A DNA stretch of 64,000 nt, from the NCBI RefSeq assembly GCF_029407905.1, contig NW_026577902.1, forward strand, positions 806,001-870,000, given 5' to 3'. This DNA is from Bubalus kerabau (Eukaryota; Chordata; Mammalia; Artiodactyla; Bovidae). Below the pieces are notes generated by a model. That model saw nothing but the letters and a program-made list of their open reading frames with translations. It searched no databases and was not told the DNA's origin. The position numbers were made by a program, and so were the translations under genes. Shown piece by piece: positions 48,251-59,241 of this stretch; the first letter of the stretch is position 1; every line of letters starts with the position of its first letter.

Positions 48251-49019
48251 AAACACGAGGACAATACATCCACCCCACAGAGACAATCCAAGCTGTCTAT
48301 GATTTAGGGATAAAACGAGGACTACAGAAAGGAAAGATGTCCTGACCTAGGAGGGCCATGAGAGTCTATAGATCCAAACAAAATTGGGTACCAAGGAAAC
48401 TTTTTTCCTTGGAACCCGGAAAGCTGGTTCTTTGCATATGCAATGACCAACAATTAGCTTGTTACCCAAGCCTGCCTCGCTGCCACCCCCACTCCCCCCC
48501 CCCACTCCCCAGGAAAACGGCTCAAAGAAATATTTTAAATCTCAGGCGGAAAACTGGAAGATGTCTTGTCTGTCTGTCTGGATTAAGGTATGTGTCAGTG
48601 TGAGCCTTGTGTTTTTTGATAATATTGCTCAAGTTCTGAGTTCTGATTTCAATGGTCTCAAGACAAGGCAGCCCTTCCAAATCAAACTGCTGGAAATACA
48701 AGAAAACATTGACCTAAATGAATGTCAGAGTCCCGTGAACTGGGAACTAGTCAATATTAAATATCTAGTATTTTTGGTTTTGCTCCTCCACTATAGACTT
48801 GTCTAAGAGTCAACAACATTAAGCACAACATGTTCATAGTGCCTAGGTTTCTTTTGAGGTAAAAATTGCTCTATTGTTATATGTGTCGCAAGCTTGTCAG
48901 CAAGAAAGTACCTGGAAACAGCAACAACCAATGTAAAAAATGTAAATGTGATATGAGCTTTTAGATAAACTCTTAACAATAATTATACTCTAAAATATCT
49001 GCCTCTCATAGTCTTGATT

Positions 49020-49196
49020 GAAGGCAGAGGAGAAGGGGATGACAGAGGATAAGATGGTTGGATGGCATCACTGACTCGATGGACATGAGTTTGAGCAAGC
49101 CCCTGGAGTTGGTGATGGACACGGAAGCCTGGCGTCCTGCAGGCCACGGGGTCCCAAAGAGTCAGACTCGACTGAGCAACTGAACTGAACTGAACT
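49020..49196 (+). mobile_element. SINE Bov-tA-like, unit 2
   Basis: Same insertion as at 44562-44739, carried along by the tandem duplication. Nearly the same sequence. Confidence 0.87.
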
Positions 49197-49913
49197 TACA
49201 ATCGTTCCTCCAGGTGTTTTGGTTACCTGAGTTTCTATCCTGGTGCTAAACTAAGTGACGACAGTGTATTGAATAGCTAGGTCACTTCCAAATAAATGAA
49301 ACTTCTTAAACATTCACGACTTGAAAGGACCTCCCTTTTACACAGAAACAAAAGAGATTTTTGACTCTGCATGAATAGTGACTGGCACCATCCGAACATA
49401 TTAAATGTAGGAAAGCAATTTTTTTGTTTTGTTTTGTTTTGTTCTGTTCTTGCAGGAAGCGGGGTGGGCCCTATTATCACTGATAGGTATGCTCACCAAT
49501 CTATCAAATGCCAATATAAGAGTCAGTTCTTGGTTGCTGAAGGGAAATGTATGACTTGTTATTACAAGAATGTATGGAATGCAATCACACTTTAAGAAGG
49601 AAAACGAAGTAGTTCTGTCTTACAGGTGGCATTTTCAGGACGGGAGAAGCAAAGGAATGGGTACAGAATGGGATAAGGAGGTTGCAGGGAAAGTAGGCCC
49701 CCAGAAAAGAGTTTTGTGCCTAGCACAAGTTTACTTGAGATGTTGAACTGCCTTTGCTAATGGAGTTTAAGTTTCTTTACCTCTTAAGTGATCTCTTCTA
49801 GGTTGACCTAGAACAGAAATCTTTTGTTAGCTTTGGCTAAGAGGAGAAGTATTGTTTCACGGTGACATATGTGATCCTACCTGACTGTTCTCATCCCCTT
49901 TGATATCTATGCA

Positions 49914-50187
49914 CTGCTGCTGCTGCTGCTGCAGCTGCTAAGTGGTTCAGTTGAGGCCGACCCTGTGCCACGCCATAGATGGCAGCCCACCAGGCCCCGC
50001 AGTCCCTGGGGTTCTCTAGGCAAGAACACTGGAGTGGGTTGCCATTTCCTCCTCCTATGCATGAAAGTGAAAAGTGAAAATGAAGTCGCTCAGTGGTGTC
50101 CGACTCTTAGCCACCCCATGGACTGCAGCCTACCAGGCTCCTCCGTCCTTGGGATTTTCCAGGAGTGGGGTGCCATTGCCTTCTCCC
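49914..50187 (+). mobile_element. SINE Bov-A2, unit 2
   Basis: Counterpart of 45422-45711 with a longer CTG run and a deletion of about 15 bp in the second monomer (near 50160). Confidence 0.88.
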
Positions 50188-51753
50188 ATATCTATGCACA
50201 AGCCTGCCTAAATAATTGACTTCTAGCCAACTTTGGGATGCCCATGACCACCCACCCTTACCAGGCAACAGAGAAGAGAAAAACACTTACCACAGGAGGT
50301 TCTGATAAGGAACAAGGAACTAACAAGCTCCCACCTACCAGGAATCTGCAGAGGTCAACAAGAGGTCAGCAAGAGATGAGAGACTGCAGTCCAGAGGTCC
50401 TAGCTACTTCCATCTAGCAACAAACACCCAGCATAGTCAAAACGATTTCAATGTTAAAGAATAAATAAATAAATAAATAAAAGGACAGAAGTTCTTTGAA
50501 CACATGTCTGAATTTAGGGGTGAGGCATTACATATGTGTCCCAGGATAATCTTAAAGTGTCAGAAATAAAGAAATTAAAGACAACTATCAAGCTGTCCAA
50601 ACTGATAAAAATGAATGATTACACAGTTTTATCTGTATACATTAGCAGATAATAATCTGAAAAGGAATTTTAAAAAATTCCCTTTCAATAATATCAACAT
50701 GAATAAAACACTTTGCCATGGATGTAACGAGGATGACAAGACTGGCACACTGGAAATTATACACCCTGGCTGAAAACTATCCTGAATACATGGACAGATA
50801 TTCCATAACGATGGAAAGACTTAAGATGGCAATACCATGGAATGCATCTTCAATCTGAAATGAAGATTTGATATGATTTGATCGCTCAGAGCTTTTGTGT
50901 CATCAAGTGTTATTAAAGTATTAAAGAGATAGAGAAAGCTGCTGACTTAGACTCGAGGCGGGGTGGGGGGGGTAGTAAGAGTACCCCCTGCTGGTCTTTA
51001 GCCAGATATTCTACAGGCACTAGCAGTCAGCTAAGGAAAGAAAGGAACTGTTTCAGGGAATGGCACCAGGCCCTTCCCCCACGACATGCATTGAGATAAT
51101 ATTGGCAGCAGGTGAGTCATCCCGGGCCAAAACTTGATTGACATGAATCTTGAAGAAAGGCAGTATTGCAGGCAAATATATCATTTCCTTAACATAGATA
51201 AGGAGAACAAGCTAGGAGGAAAACATGCTGTTTTGTTCAAATCGCTTCTGAGCCTTTTGGGGGAACCGACCTGAAGCCAGAGTCTAGCGGAAATACATAG
51301 GATATTTACATCGCTTAAGACAAACATTTTCTTAGGAAAAAATGCATTGCTTAGCTCAAGGTTTGTCTGCGAAATTCTTACACATCAGGAGATGGCTCCG
51401 AGCTGGGTTTCCACACACAGGAACATCCATGCAAAGGACAAGCCTGCACAGCCCATCTGCCACCCTCCCGCACAGCCAGCAGCATTTCCAAGTGACCTCC
51501 TAAGGCCTTCCCCAAAATACAGGGGCACCTCTGGGTTTCCTGTTTCCCTCACTTCGAACACTTTTCTTAAAAAAAAAAAAAATCCTGCACACTTCTTGAT
51601 AGAATGCCACAGTGCAAGGAATACAGTCCTTCAATATTTAAACCTCCATTTGCAAAACACTTGGAGCTTGGTTTTGTTTTGTTTTGTTTTTTAATTACAC
51701 CACCACATAATTTAAAGCTTTTACACGTTCTAATTATTCAGTTCCAAAACACC

Positions 51754-52649
51754 AAACTTTTATTGCACAGGGTCCTCATGAAAAGGCCCACGCAGCTGGA
51801 CAACCACAGATTCTGCCATGAAAGGGCAGCAAGGTGCCCTCCCCCCTTCTTTGCTGCCTGGGCGGCCACCAGGGTTTGAAATCCATGCACCCTACTAAGT
51901 TTCTAGGGTGCAATCCGTGGACCCTTCCCTTTCCCATCCCAGCAGGTGCTCAAGGGCCCGCTGGCTTACAAAGTGCCAGAAGCAGGGCTGGGCCAGCCGG
52001 CCAGAGTTCAGTGTTCTGTCCCTTGGACTTCCAGCGGACACTAGGCTGCTTGGAAGAACCGCGCAGACTCGGAGATTTTTCAGCAGAGGGGTGGAGCGGT
52101 AAAGGCCTTGACCCCAAAGGCAAGGCCTTTCTGCGACCGCCAGGTTGGGGAGCTCCGAGAATGTGCCAACAGACGGCGGAATACTTGGTTCCCTGCTCCA
52201 CGCAGTCCCAGTTCCCTTACCTGTGGTCCGCAGCCCTCCACTGCACCCACGGGATGGCGATCCTTGGGGACCCAGGAGCGGACGAAATGGGCGTTCCCAG
52301 CCGCAGTTGCAACCCCCGAGAGCGCAACTGGGAACCCCTCCCCATCCCCCCCATGAGCCGACCCCCGCCCCGCGCCCTCAGGGTTAGCCCCGCCCCTGCC
52401 GCGCTCCCGGCGCGTTCCCAGCCGCAGTGGCGACCCCCGGGAGCACAACTGGGACCGACCCCCACCCAAAGCCATCGGAATCTCGACCCGCGCAGCCCGG
52501 GTTTACCCAGTCCCGGGTGCACTCCCGGCGCGTTTTCAGCCTCAGTGTCCACCTCTGAGAGCACAACTGGGAAGCCCGCCCCCACCCCCGCCAGAAGCCG
52601 ACCCCCGCCCCACGCCGCCCGCGTTCGCCCCGCCCCTGCACGGTCCAGG
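51754..52649. repeat. Macrosatellite-like unit 3, partial
   Basis: About 0.9 kb collinear with the first part of units 1 and 2, up to the CpG-rich minisatellite, where it breaks off near 52645 into satellite II-like sequence. A 277-codon plus-strand frame (51834-52667) is low in complexity and not preserved in the other copies, so it is not called. Confidence 0.82.
52220..52645. repeat. CpG-rich minisatellite, unit 3
   Basis: Same sub-repeat, with words near 52316, 52438 and 52556 (period about 120 bp). It ends at the junction with satellite II-like DNA. Confidence 0.78.
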
Positions 52650-55457
52650 TACCTTCCCAGCTTCTAGCGTTCACGCCCGGGTAGGAGCAGGATGTAGGAG
52701 TATGGGAGATGTGTCTGGAGCCTGACAGCCTCAGCTCCGCTCTGGCCTGCCCTTTGGACCTAGGAGCCAGGCCAACTTGCAGAGGGCTTAGGGCCCCATT
52801 GTATGCAAACTACCAAGGCCTACCGCAAGGAGAGCTCTGTCCGAGGGAAGGGAAGCGCCCCAGGCTGCATTCCCAAGCTGTTGTTTAGCCGCCCAGACTC
52901 AGCGCTGCACAGGGGTAATCAGGCTCTCTGTGCCCGCAGCTTCACACACAGGTGTGTCTCCGTAGGAATCAAGAAAGATCCTGACAGAGTGAGGTTCATT
53001 AGAGCTATACTAAAGAGCAAAGGCTTGTCCATGTGGTCTTGCCTTCCCCTGTGCCTTTGGGTCTCCAGGCTCGGCCCCAGCTCCGTGGAAACAACCCCTG
53101 AGAAAATATCTTCAAGATCCACTTTTCCCAGTGTCTGGGAACCGGGGTTCGTAGGAGGAGAGAAAAGCACGCCTCCATCGGGAACGAAAAGGCAGTCCAC
53201 CTGCCTGTGTTTTGAAGCCTCTATTTGGAAGGAATGGGTTAGCTTCTCCTAAAGGAGACCTCCAGATCTGCTCAGAAGTCGGTAATTCCAGAGGCAGGGT
53301 ACTGGTTCCTGACTGCCCTTTGCTAGCCTTGCAAAGATATTCCTAGATTCTAGAGTTATTTTCCATGAAGGAGCAGGCTTCGGGAATGTGTCAGACGGGA
53401 CTGGCTCCTTATTGACCTCAGCTCAGCTATTGCCTTTCCATTCAAACTAGGACAAGGCCCTACTTTATGAAGGGCAAGGGTCTTCTTCTTTGCAAACTGC
53501 CAAGGGCTACAGCAATGAGACCTCTGTCAAGGTGAGGGAAGCCTAAGAGGATGGATTCTCAAGCAGGTGCTTTGCCACAAAGCATCAGCACCCCACGGAG
53601 AGAATCAAGCTCCCTGTGCGCCAATGTTGGGAGTGTGGCTTCACACACAGAGTTGTCTCTATAGGAGCCAAGAATGTTCCTGAGAGATTAGGTTCACTAA
53701 GCCTCTCCTACAGAGCATAGACCTGTCCATGTGGTTTTTCCTTCCCCTGTGAGTTGGGTCCCCGAGGTCCGCCACACCTCCGGGGAAACTGTCCCTGAGA
53801 AAAGATCTCCAGGAACCGCTTCGCTGAGGCTGGGAAACGCTGTTCACAGGAAGTAAGGCAAGCGAATCTCCTGCAGAGAAAAAGAGGCCTTACTGTCCCT
53901 GGAGGAGCAGGCTGCCAGACTGTGTGAAACCTGACTGTTGCCTTACTGGCCTCAGTTCCACCATTGCCTGTTCCTCCGAACTAGGACCCAGGCCTATTTG
54001 GAGAAGCGTTTGGCTGCGGATTTCTACAAAGTGCCAAGGGCTACAGCAGTGAGAATTCTCTCAGCGGTAAGGGAGAGCATTTTATGGATTCTCAAGCTGT
54101 TTTCTGAACGACAGGGTCAAAATGAACTGAGAGAATCAGGCTCTCTGTGCCCCTATGTTAGGTACGCAGCTTCATACACACAAGTGTCTCTATAGGAGCC
54201 AAGAATGTTCCTGAGAGATGAGGTTCACTAGAAGTCTGCTACAGAGCATAGACCTGTCCATATGGTTTTTCCTTGCCCTGTGAGTTGGGTCCCTGAGGTC
54301 CGCCCTAGCTCAGGGGAAGGAGCCCCTGAGAAAAGATCTCCAGGGACCGCTATTCCCCCAGGCTGGCAAACGCAGTTCACAGGAGGTAACACAAGCGAGC
54401 CTCCTGCAAGGCACAACAGGCCTTAGTCTCCCTGGACGATCAGGCTGCCAGAGTGTGTGAGACCTGACTGGTGCCTTACTGGCCTCAGCTCCGCCATTGC
54501 GTGTTCCTCCGAACTAGGACCCAGGCCTACTAGGAGAAGGGTTTGGGTATGGATTTCTAAATACTGCCAAGGGGTATAGCAATGAGAACTGTGTCACGGG
54601 TAAGGAAGAGCACTGTATGGATTTTCAAGCTGTTGTTTGAACGACAGCTTCAAAGCTGCACAGAGAGAATCAGACTCTGTGTCTCCATGTTCGGTACACA
54701 GCTTCACAGACAGGGGTGTCTCCATAGGAAACAAGAACGTTCCTGACAGAGTGAGGTTCACTAGAGCTCTCCTAGAGAGCAAAGACTTGTCCATGTGGTT
54801 TTTCTTCCCCTGTGCGTTTGGGGCTCCAGGCTCGGCCCCAGCTCCGTGGAAACAACCCCTGAGAAAAGATCTTCAAGATCCGCTTTTCCCAGAGGCTGGG
54901 ATGTGGGATTCATAGGAGGCGGGAAAAGCAGGCCTCCTTCAGAGAGCAAGAGGCAGCCAAGCGGCCTGCGTTTGGAAGCCTCTATTTGGAAGAATGGGTT
55001 AGCTTCCCCTAAGGGAGACCTCCAGATCTGTTCAGAAGTCGGTAATTCCAGAGGCAGGGTGCAGGCTCCTGACTGCCCTTTGCCAGCCTTGCAGAGACAT
55101 TCCTAGATTACAGCGTTATTTTCCATGAAGGAGCAGGCTTCGGGAATATGTCAGACTTGACTGGCGCCTTATTGGCCTCAGCTCAGCTCTTGCCTTTCCT
55201 TTCAAACTAGGACAAGGGCCCACTTTATGAAAGGTAAGGGTCCTCTTCTTTCCAAACTGCCAAGGGCTACAGCAATGAGACCTCTGTCAAGGCGAGGGAA
55301 GCGTAAGCTGATGGATTCTCAAGCAGGTGCTTTGCCACAAAGCATCAGCACCCCATGGAAAGAATCTGGCTCCCTTTGCCCCTACGTTGCGTGTGTAGCT
55401 ACACGCACAGAGGTGTCTCGATAGGAGCCAAGAATGTTCCTGAGAGAGGAGGTTCAC
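52650..55457 (+). repeat. Satellite II-like array, left part
   Basis: Tandem repeats marked by CTGCCAAGGGCTACAGCAATG-like words at about 52810, 53507, 54030, 54560 and 55253. Two unit lengths occur: about 695 bp (A) and about 530 bp (B, lacking a block of about 165 bp). The A length fits ruminant satellite II (about 0.7 kb), but I could not confirm the family by comparison. Ends in GTTCAC (55452-55457), the solo LTR target. No gene is present. Confidence 0.75.
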
Positions 55458-56755
55458 TGTTGGGGGCCAGAGTGAGGCACTCCGCCCATGGCAAAGGTCA
55501 TGAGGAAGGAGGCTCGACATACGCAAAGGCGGGATCGAGCCTCAGGAGTCCCCCTGGAAATCCTCGAGCATCTACCCCCATAACCAGAGCCTGCCTACCT
55601 TACTACTTTGTGCTCTCACCTACACCTCTGACTTTACGGGGGGCTGTCCCCCACCACCTCTTTCGGAGAAGGAGTTAACCTAGAGCTCCAGTTGATAAAA
55701 ACCCCTGGGTGTGACAAGAGTGTTTTAACCTACAAACTCCTCTGAAGGTTCTCTAGCCTGCCTGACAGGCTTGTCCGGCCACATGTGATTGCTCACAGCC
55801 TCCCAACCATGAGAGGCACGAGATGCTTTAAACCTTCTAAAAACAGGTTCCTTAGAAAAGTTAGAAAATTATTAGTATAAGTATAATGGGCTGATTAGAA
55901 ATCATATTGGTGAAGGGTTTTTCATTTGTTGAGCTGATGTTTACTGCTAAGTCTCCACATCCCCTGCCCTTATACACATTAATGAATATATAGAAGAAAT
56001 AAGTATTAACCTTTGATATAAATCACGTTAGACCTTAGGCTAAGTAAATTCTTTCCTTAACTAAAACCCACTACACCCTCACCCTCTAGGAATGTAACTT
56101 TATTTGGGTGGCGTCTGTTTTAAGAATAATCACCCCTGGAGAAATAAGTGTCCTGGTTGACTGACCGCTGTCACAAGGAGAGGGTCGTAAATTGTCAGCA
56201 GGCCCCCCGGCCAGAAGATGATGTAACACCCCTAAGACCTCTGTATACTTTTGTATGAAGCACCTGACTTTGATAAAAGTCAGGACTGCTGACCCCACGT
56301 GACTTTTGCATAACATCTCAGTGTATAAAAGTAGACCATGGAAAGTAAAGAATTGGGATCAGTTTCTCGAAATACTGGTCTCCCCATGTCTCTCTCTCTC
56401 TCTCACTCTGGTTGAGTCTCCATCTGGAGCGCGGAACCCACCAAGCTTACTAATTTTGCCTGGGCTTCTAAGATCCGACCGGGGAGGCCTCAGTGTCTCC
56501 TCTCCTTCGGGAGAACGGAAGGACGCCTGCGGCCTACGTAAGTGGTGCAAGCTTCTTGTCTTGAAGTTTTATTGGTCCCCCGCGTAAACCAAGCTACTCA
56601 GCCTCTTTTCTCCACTGAATTTTCCTACTGAGCTATCCTCATTTTACTACTCTTTATATCCTTAATTAACGTTTAATTAAGCAGTTGTTCCCTGACCCTC
56701 GCCTACGCCGTCTCTGCTTCGAATACCCTGGATCAGCTGGGGCTGGACCCCGGCA
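55458..56755 (+). mobile_element. Solo LTR (ERVK) in satellite II-like DNA
   Basis: Single 1298-bp LTR in plus sense, TG...CA, flanked by perfect 6-bp duplications GTTCAC (55452-55457 and 56756-56761). TATAAAA at 56324-56330. The usual AATAAA is replaced by AGTAAA (56344-56349). Related to the minus-strand LTRs but more diverged. Confidence 0.93.
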
Positions 56756-59241
56756 GTTCACTAGAGATCTCCTACAGAGCATAGACCTGTCCATTTGGTT
56801 TTGCCTTCCCCTGTGAGTTGGGTCCCCGAGGTCCGCCCCAACTCCGGGGAAACAGCCCCTGAGAAAAGATCTCCAGGAACTGCTTTCCGCCCAGGCTGGG
56901 AAACGCTGTTCACAGGAAGTAAGGCAAGCGAGCCTCCTGAAGGGAAATAGAGGCCTTACTGTCCCTGGAGAAGCAGGCTGCCAGAGTGTGTGACACCTGA
57001 CTGGTGCCTTACTGGCCTCAGCTCCGCTATTGCATGTTCATCTGAACTTGAACCCAGGCCTACTTGGAGAAGTGTTTGTGTGCCGATTTCCAGAAACTGC
57101 GAAGGGCTACAGCAATGATAACTCTCTCAGTGGTAAGGGAGAGCATTGTGTGGATTCTCAATTCGTTGTTTGAACAACAGCGTCAAAGCTGCACAGAGAG
57201 AATCAGGTCTCTGTGTCTCTATGTTGGCAATGCAGCTTCCCACACAGAGATGTCCCCGTTGGAGCCAAGAACATTCCCCATAGACTGAGGTTCACTAGAG
57301 CACTCCTAGAGAGCAAAGACTTATCCATGCGGTTTTCCCTTCCCCTGTGCGTGTGGGTCTCTGGGATCAGCCCCTGCTCCTTGGAAACAGCCTCTGAGAA
57401 AAGATCTCCAAGAACCTCTTATCACCCAGGCTGGCAAGTGGAGTTCACAGGAGGTGGGATAAGCAAGCTTCCTTCGGCAAGAAGAGACAGCCAACCGGCC
57501 TGTGTTTGGAAGCCTATATTTGCAAGGAATGGGTTAGTTTCTCCTGACCGAGACCGCCAGATGTGCTGAGAAGATAGAAATTCCAGAGGCAGGGTCGAGG
57601 TTCCTGACTGCCCTTTGCCAGCCTTGCAAAGACATTCCCAGATTCTAACGTTATTTTCCATGAAGGAGCAGGCATCGGGAATATGTCAGACTTGACTGGC
57701 GCCTTACTGGCCTCAGCTCAGCTACTGCCTTTACATTCAAAGAAGGACAAGGGCCTACTTGGTGAAGGGTAAGGGTCTGCTTCTTTACAAACTGCCAAGG
57801 ACTACAGCAATGAGACCTCTGTCAAGGTGAGGGAAGCCTATGCGGATGGATTCTTAGCAGGTGCTTTGCCACAAAGCATCAGCACCCACGGAGAGAATCA
57901 GACTCCCTTTGCCACTATGTTGGGTGTGTAGCTTCATGCACAGAGGTGTCTCTGTAAAAGCCAAGAATGTTCCTGAGAGATGAGGTTCACTAGAGCTCTC
58001 CTACAGAGCATAGACCTGTCCATGTGGTTTTGTCTTCCTCTGTGAGTTGGGCCCCCGAGGTCCGACCCAGCTCCAGGGAAACAGCCCCTGAGAAAAAATC
58101 TCCAGGAACAGCTTTGCGCCCAGGCTGGGAAATGCAGTTCACAGGAGGCAAGGCAAGCGAGCCTCCTACAGGGAAAAAGAGGCCTTACTGCTCCTGGACG
58201 ATCAGGCTGCAAGAGTGTGTGAGACCTCACTTGTGCCTTACTGGCCTCAGCTCCGCCGTTGCCTGTTATTCCGAGCTAGGACCCAGGCCTACTTGGAGAA
58301 GGGTTAGGGTGCGGATTTCTACAAACTGTCAAGGACGACAGCAATGAGAATTCTCTTAGCAGTAAGGGAGAGCATTGTATGGATTCTCAAGCTGTTGTTT
58401 GAATGACAGCTTCAAAGCTACACAGAGAGAATCAGGCTCTCTGTTCCCCTATTTTGGCTGTGCAGCTTCACACACAGAATTTGACTCTGTTGGAGCCAGA
58501 AATATTCCTGAAAGACTTAGGCTCAGCAAAGCTGTCCTCCAGAGCAAAGACATTGGATGTGGTTTTGCCTTCCCTTGTCAGTATGGGTCCCCTAGCTTGG
58601 CCCCAGCTCCGGGGATACAGCCTCTGAAAAAAATCTTGCAAGAAGCGATTTTCCTCCAGGCTGTTAAGCGGAATTCGCAGTTTGCAAGTTAAGGAAGCCT
58701 GCTTCGTGGAAGAGCAAGCAGCCAACTGGCCCTGTGTTAGGAAGCCTGTATTTGAAAGGAATGGGTTAGCTTCTACAGCGGGAGAACCTCAGATCTGCTC
58801 AGGGGACTGAAATACTAGAGTCAGGGTCGAGGTTCTCCCTTGTCCTTTGCGCACCTTGCAAAGACATTCCTAGCTTCTAGCGTTAGTGTCCCTGTAGTAG
58901 CAGGCTGCAGGAGCGTGTGATAAATGACTGCCGCGTTCCTGTCCTCAGCTCCGCTATTGACTTTCTATTCGAACTAGAACCCAGGCCTACTTTGAGAGGG
59001 GTTAGGGTCCAGTGTTTTCAAACTGCCAAGGGCTACGGCAATGCGAGCTCTGTCAGAGGTAAGAAAAGAGCAATTGGTTGGATTCTTCAGCTGCTGCATG
59101 GCTGCACAGCTTCCGCGCCGCATGGAGAGCATGAGGCTCCTTGTGGCCCTATTTTGGGTATGCAGCAACATGCACACAGAATGTCTGTGTTCACTTATGT
59201 ACAGGCTTATGATCACTAGAGCTCTCCTACAGAGCGAAGAC
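56756..59241 (+). repeat. Satellite II-like array, right part
   Basis: Continues across the LTR with landmarks near 57090, 57788, 58320 and 59020 (spacings about 698, 532 and 700). The last unit is cut at about 59241 by a sharp return to satellite I. No gene is present. Confidence 0.75.

Larger units (their letters stand above)
47263..51753. repeat. Macrosatellite-like unit 2 (about 4.49 kb)
   Basis: Second copy, collinear with unit 1 through all parts, including both SINEs at matching places. Differences include a small deletion in the second SINE and a changed G-rich tract (44978-45000 in unit 1, replaced near 49452-49490). The SINEs therefore predate the duplication. Confidence 0.85.

Noticed and set aside
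51834..52667. 277-codon plus-strand open frame in macrosatellite unit 3
   Set aside because: Pro/Ala/Arg-rich low-complexity product of GC-rich DNA. The frame is broken in units 1 and 2.
52803..55106. Frames of 90-150 codons in the satellite II-like array
   Set aside because: They recur with the tandem unit, contain no known domain and are not held in frame between units.
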